From assembly GCF_019974155.1 (NCBI RefSeq), contig NZ_AP025158.1, positions 1,736,001-1,800,000 of the forward strand: a stretch of DNA of 64,000 nt, given 5' to 3'. The DNA is from Thermus thermophilus. GTDB taxonomy: Bacteria > Deinococcota > Deinococci > Deinococcales > Thermaceae. A program made the translations under genes and the position numbers. Below, in pieces: positions 41,024 to 49,513 of this stretch. The first letter of the stretch is position 1. Every line of letters begins with the position of its first letter. The notes beneath the pieces are model-generated. The model was not told the DNA's origin. It saw only the letters and a list, made by a program, of their open reading frames with translations, and made no database searches.

Positions 41024-42079
41024 CTACTCCAGGTAGCGGCGGGGAAGCCTCCGGGAAAGGTGGACGGCCACCTCATAAGGGAGGGTGCCCCGGGCCTCGG
41101 CCCAGGCGAGGAGGCCCGTGGGGCCAAAGTCGGCCGAGAGCACCTCAAACACGGCCTCGAGGCCCACGGGGCCGGGGAGGAGGACGGTGGTCTGGTCCAT
41201 GGAAATCCGGCCCGCCACCTCCAGGAGGCGCCCGTCCGGCCCCTTCACGAACCGCACCGCCCCCCAGGGAAGCCCGTCGGCGTACCCCACGGGCAGGGTG
41301 GCGAGCCACTCCCCGCCCCGGGCCACATAGACCCCCCCGTAGCCCACCCGATCCCCCGCCTTCAGGCGCTTCACCAGGGTGGGCCGGGCGAGGATCCGGA
41401 GGATGGGCCTCAGGCCAAAGCCGGGGACGAGGCCGTAGAGGGCGAGCCCCACCCGCACCCCCGCCGTGGCCCCGTGAAGGAGGAGGCCCAGGGAGTTCTC
41501 CAGGTGGTAGAAGTACCCCTCCCCCAAGGCGCGGCGCACCTCCTGGAAGCGGCGCCGCTGCGTCTCCACAAAGGCCGCGTCCTCCCCGGCGGTGGCGAGG
41601 TGGGTGTAGACACCCTCCACCCTCACCCCCAAGGCCTCCACCGCCTTAAGGGCCATGGCCGCCTCCTCCCAAGGAAAGCCCACCCGGTTCATGCCGGTGT
41701 CCACCTTGAGGTGGGCCCTGGGAAGAAGGCCCAAGGCCCTCGCCCTCTCGGCCAGGGCCCTTGCGGCCTCAAGGGTGGAAAGCGTCGGGGTAAGCCCCCA
41801 CCTCAAGGCCTCTTCCGCTTCCAGGGGGTGGAGGCTTCCCAGGAGGAGCACCTCCCCCTCCACCCCCCCTTCCCGGAGGGCCCGCCCCTCGGCCAGGGTG
41901 GCCACGGCCACCCGCCTCACCCCCCGTTGAAAGAGGAAGCGGGCGAGGGGAAGGGCCCCGTGGCCGTAGGCGTCCGCCTTGAGCACGGGGATCACCTCCC
42001 CCCTGGCCCTATTTCGGATAAAGTCTAGGTTGGTTTCGAGGGCGGAGAGATCCACCTCTATCCAGGCCCGCTCTTCCAT
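41024..42079 (-). CDS. alr: Alanine racemase
   Basis: A fold-type III PLP enzyme of 351 residues that makes D-alanine for peptidoglycan. RAWIEVDLSALETNLDFIR, then VIPVLKADAYGHGALPLARFL contains the PLP lysine. LKVDTGMNRVGF, YTHLATAGE, RVGLALYGLVPG, then RVGYGGVYVARGGEWLATLPVGYADGLP (catalytic Tyr region) and VAGRISMDQTTV are intact. I start at ATG 42079, one base after the TGA of the lipoprotein gene (TGAGATG); the in-frame ATG at 42109 would add ten residues inside that gene. The two genes are probably co-translated. Confidence 0.95.
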   Translation of the reverse strand: MEERAWIEVDLSALETNLDFIRNRARGEVIPVLKADAYGHGALPLARFLFQRGVRRVAVATLAEGRALREGGVEGEVLLLGSLHPLEAEEALRWGLTPTLSTLEAARALAERARALGLLPRAHLKVDTGMNRVGFPWEEAAMALKAVEALGVRVEGVYTHLATAGEDAAFVETQRRRFQEVRRALGEGYFYHLENSLGLLLHGATAGVRVGLALYGLVPGFGLRPILRILARPTLVKRLKAGDRVGYGGVYVARGGEWLATLPVGYADGLPWGAVRFVKGPDGRLLEVAGRISMDQTTVLLPGPVGLEAVFEVLSADFGPTGLLAWAEARGTLPYEVAVHLSRRLPRRYLE

Positions 42080-42080
42080 C

Positions 42081-42746
42081 TCAACGGGCTCTATAGGGCC
42101 AGCAGGCATAGGTCTCCAAATCGCGCGGGGCGCTCTTCATGCGGAGGGCACGGGCCTCCTTCTCCCTTAGGGGACGTACCCGAAGCCACCCTGCGGGGGT
42201 CCGAGCCTGGGGCTCGGGGAGCAGTTCGCCCTGGGTAACCCCAGGCCCTATCTCCACGGCGAAAGGAGGGGTAGCCTGCTCTTCCAGCCAACGGGCCACC
42301 CGCCCGCTCTCCACCTCCACCCCAAGGGGTAGCCGCAAGGGGTAAGGGTAGAAAAGGCCGCACTGCACATACCACCCGTCCTCCCAGCGGACCCAAAGGG
42401 CGTAAGGCTCTCCAGGAAATCCCCAAGAAGGCAACCGTACCCAGTAGGTTCCCCAGTCCAAAGCTTTCAAGGGAAAAACCTCGCCTTGGAAGCGATAAAC
42501 CTCGGGCCTGCCTGCCCCTGTGGAGAAAATCCATAGGTACGTGGCCTCCCCTATCCCTACCCAAAGCTCCGCCGTGGAGTAAAGAGAAGCCCGCTCTTCC
42601 GGGCGCAAGCAAGGGCCCTGGGGGCTAAGCCGTTCCTGCCCGGGAGGACAGGGCTTGGGAACCCTAGGGGAAGAGGGCGTCTGAGAAGCGGGCACGCACC
42701 CGGCCAGCGCCAAGATTAAAAGAAGAAGCCCCAGCCTCCACGTCAT
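42081..42746 (-). CDS. Predicted lipoprotein with relaxed codon use
   Basis: A 221-residue protein with a lipoprotein signal: MTWRLGLLLLILALAGC, with lipobox LALAG-C, then a Pro/Ser-rich linker (VPASQTPSSPRVPKPCPPGQ). The mature part is rich in Trp and Tyr (YLWIFSTGAGRPEVYRF, ALDWGTYWVRLPSWGF, YALWVRWEDGWYVQCGLFYPYPL), suggesting a beta-rich extracellular domain. No family recognised. Third positions hold visibly more A and T than in neighbouring genes. It lies directly upstream of alr, so a cell-envelope role is plausible but not shown. Confidence 0.8.
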   Translation of the reverse strand: MTWRLGLLLLILALAGCVPASQTPSSPRVPKPCPPGQERLSPQGPCLRPEERASLYSTAELWVGIGEATYLWIFSTGAGRPEVYRFQGEVFPLKALDWGTYWVRLPSWGFPGEPYALWVRWEDGWYVQCGLFYPYPLRLPLGVEVESGRVARWLEEQATPPFAVEIGPGVTQGELLPEPQARTPAGWLRVRPLREKEARALRMKSAPRDLETYACWPYRAR

Positions 42747-42764
42747 GTTTTTACTTTACCTGGC

Positions 42765-44891
42765 CTAGTCCTCCAAAAGCCCCACGAAGTGGAAGGGGTC
42801 GGGGTCCAGCCTGAACTGCCGCCGGTCCAGGAGGGCGAGGAGGCGGGCGAGCCGCTCCGTGCTCCCCCGGAGGAGGAGGTGGAAGACGTAATGTCCCTTC
42901 ACCCGGGGTACGGGGGCGGGGGCGGGGCCCAGGACCTCCCCCTCCTCCGCCTCGGCCCGCAAGGCCTCCAGGAGGGCGAAGGCCTTTTCCCGGGCCCGCT
43001 CCTCCTTCCGGTGGCGCACCTCCAGCTTCACCATGCGCACCCGCGGCGGGTAGTTGAGGGCCTCCCGCAGGGCCTTCTCCTGCCACAGGTAGGCCTCCAC
43101 CTCCCCCGCCTCGAGGGCCCGGTGCACGGGGTGCTCGGGGGAGAAGGTCTGGAGGACGAGGAGGGGCCTCCGCCCGGGCCTGAGCTCCGTGAGAGCCCAG
43201 AGAAGGCGGTGGTACCGCTCCGCCGCCCGGAAGTCCGACTCCAGGAGGAAGCCGTCCGCCAAAGGGAGGAGGACGAGGGCAAGCTCCGGAAGCCTCGGCC
43301 CCCGGAGGAGGGCCGTGGTCCCCACCACCACCCCCGGCCGGCCCTGAAGGAGGGGGGTGAGGTCGTCCTTTCCGTCCCCGGCGTAGCGGTAGACGGGAAG
43401 GGAGAGCCTCTCCGCAAGGGCCTCCCGGATCCAGTCCACCCCGGGCCCCTTGGGGGCGAGGAGGGGGGAGCCGCACCGGGGGCAGAGGAGGGGCGGGTCC
43501 TCGCGGTGGCCGCACTGGTGGCAGACCAGCGCCCCCTTCCCCTCCCGGTGGTACCGCAGAGGCAAGGCGCAGTCGGGACACATGGGCCGGAAGCCGCAGT
43601 CCTGGCAGAGGAGGAGGGCGCTGTACCCCTTGCGGGCGGAAAGGACCACGGCCTGCCGCCCCCGCTCCTCCACCTGGCGGAGGAGGGCGAAAGCCCGCCC
43701 CGTAATGGGAAAGCCCCGCTCCCGCCGGAGGTCCAAGAGGAGAAGGCGGGGCTTGGGCACGGGCAGGGCCAAACCCTTTCGCTCCAAGACCTCCACCGCG
43801 GGCACCAGGGAGAGGTAGGTGAGGGGCACCCCGAGGAGCCGGGCCCTAAGCTCCGCAAGCGGGGGAACGAAGGCCCGGCTCCCCGAGGGAAGCTTGTAGC
43901 TCTCGCTCCCCTCCTCCACCACCACCAAAGAGCGGGGGGTGAAGGGGAGGAGGAGCCCGCCGTAGGTGGCGAAGACCACGCCGCGCGGCCTCCGGAAAAA
44001 CCGCTCCCGGACCGGGCCGGAAAGCCCCCCGTGGTAGGGCGTGGCCTCGGGGAAGTGGGCGAGAAACCGCTCCAAGAGGCTCACCTCGGGGAACAGGACC
44101 AGGTGGTCCCCCTCCCCCAAAAGCCCCTTAAGCACCCGCACGCGTTCCAGAAACCGCCCGCCGTTGACCCGCTCGGGCCTCTCGGGGAGGTGGAGGGGCG
44201 CCACGTCCACCCCGTCCGCCGGGGGCGGGGCGGCCTCCTCCGGGGACGCGGTGCCGATGTACCCCTCCTGGACGAGGCGACGCACCCGGCCCACCCCCAC
44301 CCCCGCCGCCCGGGCCAGGGCCGCCTGGCTTTCGGCAAAGCCCAGCTCCCGCAGAACCTGAAGGACGCGGTCCAGCTGGGGATCGGGGTGGGCGGGCTTC
44401 AGGGGCACCAGCACCCCCCGCGCCTCCCGGAAGGCGAGCTCCTCCTCCAGCATCCCCGCCTCCCGCAGGAGGTCCAAAAGCTTAGGGTCAAAGCCCCGGG
44501 CCTCCCGCCAGTCCACCAGGGCCCCAAGCCCCGGGGGCAGGACCTTCGGGTCCGCCCCCGGGTAGAGGCGGACCCGGTGGCGCAAGGGGGGAAAGGGGGG
44601 GAGGAAGTCCGCCAGGACCTGGCCCAGGGGGGCGAAGAGGTAGCGGGCCGCCTCCTCCAAAAAGAGGATCTCCTCCGGGCGCAGGTAGGGGGCGGGGTCC
44701 AGGTAGGCGATGGCGTGGCGGAGGCTCAGGGAGGGCCGCCCCCCCTCCCCCACCACCACCCCCACCTGGACCTCCCCCCGAAAAGGGACGGCCACCCGCC
44801 GCCCCAAGGCCTCCTCTCCCTCCTGCCCCAAGGGAGGGAAGTAGCTCATGGGCGGAAGCGGCAGGGGAAGGGCCACCTGGAGCACCCGCAC
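42765..44891 (-). CDS. priA: Primosomal protein PriA without helicase ATPase motifs
   Basis: A 708-residue homologue of the replication-restart protein. The DNA-binding N terminus (RVLQVALPLPLPPMSYFPP, GRRVAVPFRGEVQVGVVV), the zinc cluster CQDCGFRPMCPDCALPLRYH...CHQCGHREDPPLLCPRCGSPLL and the C-terminal RMVKLEVRHRKEERA region are clear. The helicase core is altered: where GVTGSGKTEVY should stand there is ERVNGGRFLERVRVLKGLL, and the DEEH box reads VVEEGSESYKLPS. So ATP hydrolysis is unlikely, as described for the Deinococcus PriA pseudohelicase. Start: GTG 44891, 6 bases after TATGCT on the minus strand. Confidence 0.93.
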   Translation of the reverse strand: MRVLQVALPLPLPPMSYFPPLGQEGEEALGRRVAVPFRGEVQVGVVVGEGGRPSLSLRHAIAYLDPAPYLRPEEILFLEEAARYLFAPLGQVLADFLPPFPPLRHRVRLYPGADPKVLPPGLGALVDWREARGFDPKLLDLLREAGMLEEELAFREARGVLVPLKPAHPDPQLDRVLQVLRELGFAESQAALARAAGVGVGRVRRLVQEGYIGTASPEEAAPPPADGVDVAPLHLPERPERVNGGRFLERVRVLKGLLGEGDHLVLFPEVSLLERFLAHFPEATPYHGGLSGPVRERFFRRPRGVVFATYGGLLLPFTPRSLVVVEEGSESYKLPSGSRAFVPPLAELRARLLGVPLTYLSLVPAVEVLERKGLALPVPKPRLLLLDLRRERGFPITGRAFALLRQVEERGRQAVVLSARKGYSALLLCQDCGFRPMCPDCALPLRYHREGKGALVCHQCGHREDPPLLCPRCGSPLLAPKGPGVDWIREALAERLSLPVYRYAGDGKDDLTPLLQGRPGVVVGTTALLRGPRLPELALVLLPLADGFLLESDFRAAERYHRLLWALTELRPGRRPLLVLQTFSPEHPVHRALEAGEVEAYLWQEKALREALNYPPRVRMVKLEVRHRKEERAREKAFALLEALRAEAEEGEVLGPAPAPVPRVKGHYVFHLLLRGSTERLARLLALLDRRQFRLDPDPFHFVGLLED

Positions 44892-44896
44892 AGGCC

Positions 44897-44903
44897 TAGC
44901 ATA
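44897..44903. promoter_or_regulatory. Bidirectional -10 element TAGCATA
   Basis: On the plus strand TAGCAT (44897-44902) ends 6 bases before GTG 44909. On the minus strand TATGCT (44903-44898) ends 6 bases before GTG 44891. The layout equals that at 31937-31943, with symmetric spacing to both start codons. Confidence 0.55.
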
Positions 44904-44908
44904 AGGGG

Positions 44909-45967
44909 GTGCGGCTCGCCGTGCTCTTCTCGGGCGTGGCCCTCTACAGCGCCCTCTACGCGGTGGTCCCCCTCCTCCCCCTCCTGGAAAGGCTCTTCGG
45001 GGCCCCCCCAGGGGCCGCGGGGCCGGGGATGGGGCTTCCCCTCCTCCTCCTCGTCCTCCTCTCCCCCCTGACCCCAAGGCTCCCCCTCCCTCCCGGGGTC
45101 CTCCTGGGCGGGGGCCTCCTTTTGGTGGGGACGGGCGGGGTCCTGGGGGCCTTGAGCCCGAGCCTCTTCCTCTGGACCCTGGCCCGGCTCCTCCAGGGGG
45201 CGGGGGCGGCCCTCGTCCCCGCCCTGGCCATCGCCCTTCTCCCCCTCCTCTACCCCAGGCGGGCCTGGGAGGTGGCGGGCCTCTACATGGCGGGCAACGT
45301 CCTTGGGGGCGGCCTCGGCCGGGTCCTCGCCGGGGTGCTGGCCGAGGGCCTGGGGGTGCGGGAGGCCCTCCTTCTCCTCTCCCTCCCCGCCCTGGCCCTG
45401 GGCCTCCTCCTCCTCGGCCTGCCCCGGGGAAAGACGCCCCCCTTAGGGCCCGCCCGCTACGACCTCCGGGCCATTCCCCTGTACGCGGTGGGCGCCGTCC
45501 TCCTCTTCCTCAACCTCTTCCTGGCGAACCTCCTCCCCTACCGGCTTTTAGACCTGGGCTACCGCCCGGCAGAGGTGGGGCTCGTGTACCTGGCCTACCT
45601 CTTTGGCCTCCCGGGGAGCGCCCTCTCGGGCTTCCTCGCCGCAAGGCTCGGCCCCCGGCGCACCTTCCGCCTGGCCTTCCTCGGCGTCCTCGTGGCCCTA
45701 GGCCTCCTCCTCCTTCCCCCGCCCTTCCTGGTGGGGGGCTTCGTCCTCCTCATGGCTTTCCTCTTCACGGCCCAAAGCCTGGCCTCGGGAGCCGCGGGGC
45801 AGAGGGGGCCGGGGGTGAGCGGGACCTACGTGGCGGGCTTCTACCTGGGGGGCACCCTGGCGGGCCTCGCCTACCCCCTCTTCCTCCACAGCTTCCCCCT
45901 GGCGGTGGGGCTTGGGGCCGCCCTCGCCCTCCTCGCCCTCCTCCTTGCCCCCGTGGAGGCGAAGTAG
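44909..45967 (+). CDS. MFS transporter (efflux type)
   Basis: An intact 352-residue major-facilitator protein, on the short side of the family (about 10-12 helices). [29 protein letters not shown] is helix 1 and loop; [56 protein letters not shown] is the helix 3-4 region with the usual R-x-x-QG-x-GAA motif of drug exporters. [29 protein letters not shown] is in the second half. Substrate unknown. It shares a divergent promoter with priA. Confidence 0.88.
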   Translation: MRLAVLFSGVALYSALYAVVPLLPLLERLFGAPPGAAGPGMGLPLLLLVLLSPLTPRLPLPPGVLLGGGLLLVGTGGVLGALSPSLFLWTLARLLQGAGAALVPALAIALLPLLYPRRAWEVAGLYMAGNVLGGGLGRVLAGVLAEGLGVREALLLLSLPALALGLLLLGLPRGKTPPLGPARYDLRAIPLYAVGAVLLFLNLFLANLLPYRLLDLGYRPAEVGLVYLAYLFGLPGSALSGFLAARLGPRRTFRLAFLGVLVALGLLLLPPPFLVGGFVLLMAFLFTAQSLASGAAGQRGPGVSGTYVAGFYLGGTLAGLAYPLFLHSFPLAVGLGAALALLALLLAPVEAK

Positions 45968-45976
45968 CATGACCCC

Positions 45977-46636
45977 ATGGAGGTCCACGCCGCCGACCAG
46001 TACCTGGTGGCGCCGGGGGAGGCGGGCCTTTTGGAGGTCCACGCCCGCCTTGCCGGAACGGGGCTTTTCCCCCCCTTTCCCCCCGTGGAGCTCCCGGGCG
46101 GGGTCGGGGGGCTCGTGGCCCGGGGCGGCTTCGCCCAGACCTTCTTCTTCCCCGCAGAGGTCCTGGGCCTCACCTTCCGCACCCCCAAGGGGCGCCGCGT
46201 CCGGGCGGGGGGGGTGGTGGTGAAGAACGTCCAGGGCTACGACCTGGTCCGGCTTTTCGTGGGGAGCTTCGGCCTTCTGGGCCAGGCGGAGGAGGTGGTG
46301 CTGCGCCTGCGCCCTGGGCGGGCCCAGGCCTTCCTGCGGCGGCCCTTTTCCGGGAGCTTCCCCCGCCTCTTTCCCACCCCCCGGTTCCTCTTCGCCCTCG
46401 AGGACGAGGAAGGCCCGTGGCTCTACGCCTACCACTTCGGCCACCCCAAGGAGGTGGAGAGGTTCCGGGAGGCCTTCGGGGGGGAGGAGGCCCGGCCTTT
46501 GGACCTGAGGCCCCGCTTCCCCCGCGGCCTGGGCCTGGGGGAGGGGCCCCTTCGGGACCTGCGCTTCCGCTACCAGGACGGCGGCGCCCCCCCTCCCCCG
46601 CCCCCGGCCTTCCTGCGCCTCGCCCGGGTGCTGTAG
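45977..46636 (+). CDS. GlcE-like FAD-binding oxidase subunit, short
   Basis: A 219-residue protein matching the smaller flavoprotein subunit of glycolate oxidase, mainly the FAD-binding region: [75 protein letters not shown]. The V-K-N-V-Q-G-Y-D-L segment is highly typical of GlcE. The usual N-terminal PPHE domain is reduced ([25 protein letters not shown]), so about 60-80 residues are missing compared with full GlcE. TAGCAT lies 6 bases before the ATG. It may pair with the GlcD-like protein encoded at 24.2 kb. Confidence 0.8.
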   Translation: MEVHAADQYLVAPGEAGLLEVHARLAGTGLFPPFPPVELPGGVGGLVARGGFAQTFFFPAEVLGLTFRTPKGRRVRAGGVVVKNVQGYDLVRLFVGSFGLLGQAEEVVLRLRPGRAQAFLRRPFSGSFPRLFPTPRFLFALEDEEGPWLYAYHFGHPKEVERFREAFGGEEARPLDLRPRFPRGLGLGEGPLRDLRFRYQDGGAPPPPPPAFLRLARVL

Positions 46637-46640
46637 CCGG

Positions 46641-46736
46641 GTGGATTTTCCGGGGGGCCCAAGGGGAAGCTTCAGGGAAAAGATCGCCGAGAACCCCCGG
46701 GAGATCCGGGACGCCCTGCGGAAGAGAAAGGCCTGA
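46641..46736 (+). CDS. Possible tiny gene or gene remnant, 31 codons
   Basis: GTG at 46641 opens a frame with the polar, Thermus-like ending FREKIAENPREIRDALRKRKA. The last 20 residues read like the C-terminal helix of a real protein, so this may be the tail of a lost gene. There is no clear ribosome site or -10 box. It fills most of the gap between the GlcE-like gene and repeat D. Confidence 0.25.
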   Translation: MDFPGGPRGSFREKIAENPREIRDALRKRKA

Positions 46737-46747
46737 CCCTACCCCCC

Positions 46748-46790
46748 GTACCCCACCGCGGCGAAGGCCGAAGTGGGGGCCCCCATGCCG
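46748..46790. repeat. Dispersed palindromic repeat, copy D
   Basis: CCCCACCGCGGC (46751-46762), loop GAAG, GCCGAAGTGGGG (46767-46778), then GCCCCCATGCCG. It belongs to the second subtype (CCCCAC...GTGGGG) with two stem mismatches, and lies between convergent genes. Confidence 0.65.
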
Positions 46791-46794
46791 ACCT

Positions 46795-47775
46795 TCAGAC
46801 CCAGACCAGGGCAAGCCGGGCCTCCAGGTGGCCCACCTCGAGGCCCCGGTGGTTGCGCACGGGGGGGCGGTCCCAAGGGGTCTTTCCCGGATCCAGGCCC
46901 AAGGCCCGGAGGAGGGCCACCACCGCCACCTCCCGGGCCAGGGTGGCCCCGTCCTCCACCTTCAAGGCCACGCCCAAAGGCCCCCGGGGGCCCTCCAGAA
47001 GGGCGAGGCCGTAGTACCCGTCCGCGCCCCGTTTGGCCACCACGGGGAGCCGCTCCATGAGGAGGGTGTCCACGCTCCCCGGCCCCGCCACCAGGTCAGG
47101 GTGGCGGCGCATGGCCTCCCGCACCCGGAGGAGGGGCGTCCGGTAAGCCTCGGGCGCGCGGCCGGGGTCCGCCAGGAGGAAGAAGGCCCGGGCGGCCCGG
47201 GCCAGGGGGAGGGCGAAGGTGGGGACGCTGCACCCGTCGGTGGCGAGCCCGGGCCGGGCCCCGGAGAGGGCCTCCAGGGTGGCCAGGTTGAGGCGCTGGA
47301 CGGGGTGGTCCGGCAGGTGGTACCCCTCCGTGGGCGCCCCCAGGGCCAGGGCCGCGGCCAGCATCCCGGCGTGCTTCCCCGAGCAGTTGTGGTGCAGGGG
47401 GGTGGGGGCAAGGCCCTGGGCCTCGAGGGCCGCCCGCGCCTCCCGGGAGAAGGGGGGGTGGACCCCGCAGACCAGGTGCTCCGGCCCAAGCCCGAGCTTC
47501 CCCAGGAAGCGGGCCGCCACCTCCACGTGCCGGGGCGTCCCGTCGTGGCTCGCCGTGGCCAAGGCCACCTCCTCCTCCGTGAGGCCAAAGCGCTCCACCG
47601 CCCCCGTGAGGTAAAGGGCCAAGGCCTGGAAGGGCTTGGCGGAGGAGCGCAGGTAGGCCATCCGCCCGGGGTCGCCCCCGTAGGCCACAAGCCCCTCCGG
47701 GCCCCAGAGGGCCAGGGAAACGCGGTGCCGGTTTTCCACCAAGGAGCCGCGGTAAACGAGGACCTCGGCGCTCAC
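46795..47775 (-). CDS. L-asparaginase, Rhizobium etli type (class 3)
   Basis: A 326-residue enzyme of the AsnA/asparaginase II family, which hydrolyses asparagine to aspartate and ammonia and is unrelated to the E. coli-type enzymes. ENRHRVSLALWGPEGLVAYGGDP, then YLRSSAKPFQALAL with the S-x-x-K dyad, ATASHDGTPRHVEVAARFL, LHHNCSGKHAGMLAAALALG, and GCSVPTFALPLARAARAF are the characteristic blocks. VVAKRGADGYYGLALL closes the domain. It overlaps the DUF309 gene by 4 bases and is transcribed with it. Confidence 0.88.
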   Translation of the reverse strand: MSAEVLVYRGSLVENRHRVSLALWGPEGLVAYGGDPGRMAYLRSSAKPFQALALYLTGAVERFGLTEEEVALATASHDGTPRHVEVAARFLGKLGLGPEHLVCGVHPPFSREARAALEAQGLAPTPLHHNCSGKHAGMLAAALALGAPTEGYHLPDHPVQRLNLATLEALSGARPGLATDGCSVPTFALPLARAARAFFLLADPGRAPEAYRTPLLRVREAMRRHPDLVAGPGSVDTLLMERLPVVAKRGADGYYGLALLEGPRGPLGVALKVEDGATLAREVAVVALLRALGLDPGKTPWDRPPVRNHRGLEVGHLEARLALVWV

Positions 47776-48056
47776 GCCCCGAGTCTACGCCGGGCCTCCC
47801 GCAAAAGCGAGCGCCAGTCCAGGCCCATGAGGGGGCAGGGAAGCCCTTCCAGCCGGGCCTCCGCCTTCCTCAGGTTGCGCAGGCCCGGCCGGCCCAAGCG
47901 CCTCTGGTGGAGGGCCGCCGCCAAAAGGATCACCCCCTGGAGGAGGCGGCGCTCCACCCCCCTTGCCTTAAGCCAGTAGGGCTCCAGGACCTCGTGCACC
48001 TCGTAATACCGCCCCGCCCGCCACAGGCTAAGGACCTCCTCCCAGTCGGGCACCAC
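47772..48056 (-). CDS. DUF309 family helical protein
   Basis: A 94-residue all-helical protein with the DUF309 core: LWRAGRYYEVHEVLEPYWLKARGVERRLLQGVILLAAALHQRRLGRPGLRNLRKAEARLE. The E-x-H-E-x-(L/W)E motif near residue 20 and the Q-G-x-(I/V)x-xAA-x-xH motif are clear. Structures of this family, including one from Thermus from memory, show a helical bundle; function is unknown. It starts the operon with the asparaginase and diverges from tupA. Confidence 0.88.
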   Translation of the reverse strand: MVPDWEEVLSLWRAGRYYEVHEVLEPYWLKARGVERRLLQGVILLAAALHQRRLGRPGLRNLRKAEARLEGLPCPLMGLDWRSLLREARRRLGA

Positions 48057-48086
48057 GCCCCCAGGTTACCGGGCTATACTCTTCCC

Positions 48087-48875
48087 ATGCGCCTCCTCGC
48101 CCTCCTCGTCCTCCTGGGGCCGGCCTTGGCCCTGCGGCTCGCCACCACCACCAGCGTCTACGACTCGGGGCTTCTGGACCGGCTCCTAGGGGCCTTCCTC
48201 CGGGAAACGGGGATCCGGGTCCAGGTGCTGGCGGTGGGCACGGGCCAGGCCCTGAGGCTTGCGGAGCGGAAGGACGTGGACGCCGTCTTGGTCCACGCCC
48301 CCTCCCTGGAGCGGGAGGCCCTGGCCCGGGGGAGCACCGCCGAGCCCTTCTGCCTGGCCCAAAACGCCTTCCTCCTCGCGGGGCCCGAGGCGGACCCGGC
48401 CCGGGTGCGGGAGGCGGGGAGCGTCCTGGAGGCCCTGCGGCGCATCGCGGCCCAAAAGGCCCCCTTCGTCTCCCGCGGGGACCGCTCGGGCACCCACCTC
48501 AAGGAGCGGGAGCTCTGGGAAAAGGCGGGCTTGAAGCCCCAGGGCCCCTGGTACCTGGAAAGCGGCGCGGGCATGGGCCAGACCCTGGTCCTGGCGGCGG
48601 AGAAGGGGGCCTACACCCTCACCGACCTCGCCACCTTCCTCAACGTGGGGAAGAGGCGGGGCCTGAAGCCCCTCTACGCCCGGGAGGACCCCCTCCTCCT
48701 CAACCAGTACGCCTTCCACCTGGTCCCGGGAAGCCCCGGGAAAAGCGAGGCCCAAAGGCTTAGGGCCTTCCTCGCCTCGGAGGAGGCCGCCCGGATCGTG
48801 GCGGGCCTCCGGGTGGAGGGCACCCCCCTCTTCACCCCTCTTCGGGGCCGGTGCCTCTTCCCCTTGCGCCCCTAG
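48087..48875 (+). CDS. tupA: Tungstate ABC transporter, substrate-binding protein
   Basis: A periplasmic binding protein of 262 residues. The signal peptide is short (MRLLALLVLLGPALA). LRLATTTSVYDSGLL carries the TTTS anion motif of TupA-type proteins, and VQVLAVGTGQALRLAERKDVDAVLVHAPSLERE and FVSRGDRSGTHLKERELW contain further ligand residues. It should deliver tungstate to the membrane permease encoded next. TATACT ends 6 bases before the ATG. The MoaD-MoaE fusion in the same window shows that pterin-bound molybdenum or tungsten cofactor is made. Confidence 0.9.
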   Translation: MRLLALLVLLGPALALRLATTTSVYDSGLLDRLLGAFLRETGIRVQVLAVGTGQALRLAERKDVDAVLVHAPSLEREALARGSTAEPFCLAQNAFLLAGPEADPARVREAGSVLEALRRIAAQKAPFVSRGDRSGTHLKERELWEKAGLKPQGPWYLESGAGMGQTLVLAAEKGAYTLTDLATFLNVGKRRGLKPLYAREDPLLLNQYAFHLVPGSPGKSEAQRLRAFLASEEAARIVAGLRVEGTPLFTPLRGRCLFPLRP

Positions 48876-48877
48876 CC

Positions 48878-49513
48878 ATGCCCCCCGCCGAGGTCCTGGA
48901 GATCGCCCTGAGAAGCCTCGCCGTGGCCGGGGGGGCGACCCTCCTCGCCGCCCTCTTCGGGGTGCCCCTCGGCCTCTGGCTCGCCCTAAGGGGGGGCGGA
49001 GGGGTCTGGGGTAGGGTCCTCCTCTACTCCGGGCTCGCCCTGCCCTCGGTGGTGGTGGGCCTCCTCTTCTACCTCCTCCTCTCCCGCTCCGGGCCTCTCG
49101 GCTTCCTCAACCTCCTCTACACCCCTTGGGCCATGGTGCTGGCGGAGGCGACCCTGGCCTTCCCCCTGATCGCCGCCTTCGTCCTCTCGGGGGCCCGGGG
49201 CCGGGTGGAGGAGGTCCGCCTTCTGGTGCGGAGCCTAGGGGGGAAGGAGCGCCACGTCCTCCCCACCCTCCTCGCGGAAAGCCGCCGCACCCTGGCGGCC
49301 GCCTTAGCCGCGGGCTTCGGCGGGGCCATCAGCGAGGTGGGGGCGGCCACCCTGGTGGGGGGGGACATCCGCCACCACACCCGCGTCCTCACCACCGCCA
49401 TCGTGGTGGAGACCCGCATGGGGGAGCTGCACGCGGCCCTGGCCCTGGGGGCGGTCCTCCTCGGCATCGCCCTCTTGGTCACCGCCTTCCTGGTTATCCT
49501 GGAGCGGGAGTGA
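48878..49513 (+). CDS. tupB: Tungstate ABC transporter, permease
   Basis: A 211-residue membrane protein with five or six hydrophobic helices and the ABC-permease loop ARGRVEEVRLLVRSLGGKERHVLPTLLAESRRTLAAALAAGFGGAISEVGAATLVGGDIRHHTRVLTTAIVVE, which contains the E-A-A-like coupling motif for the ATPase. The GGDIRHHTRVLTT ending is typical of TupB. It starts two bases after the tupA stop and its stop overlaps the tupC GTG (GTGA). Confidence 0.9.
   Translation: MPPAEVLEIALRSLAVAGGATLLAALFGVPLGLWLALRGGGGVWGRVLLYSGLALPSVVVGLLFYLLLSRSGPLGFLNLLYTPWAMVLAEATLAFPLIAAFVLSGARGRVEEVRLLVRSLGGKERHVLPTLLAESRRTLAAALAAGFGGAISEVGAATLVGGDIRHHTRVLTTAIVVETRMGELHAALALGAVLLGIALLVTAFLVILERE

Noticed and set aside
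42789-45071. A 760-codon open frame on the plus strand, antisense to priA
   Set aside because: It is Gly/Pro/Glu/Val-rich low-complexity sequence with no domain, produced by the scarcity of stops in GC-rich DNA. The opposite strand encodes PriA with clear motifs. The same reasoning removes long antisense frames over topA (51891-54236), nrdJ (54139-55524) and the LonC gene (9497-10654).
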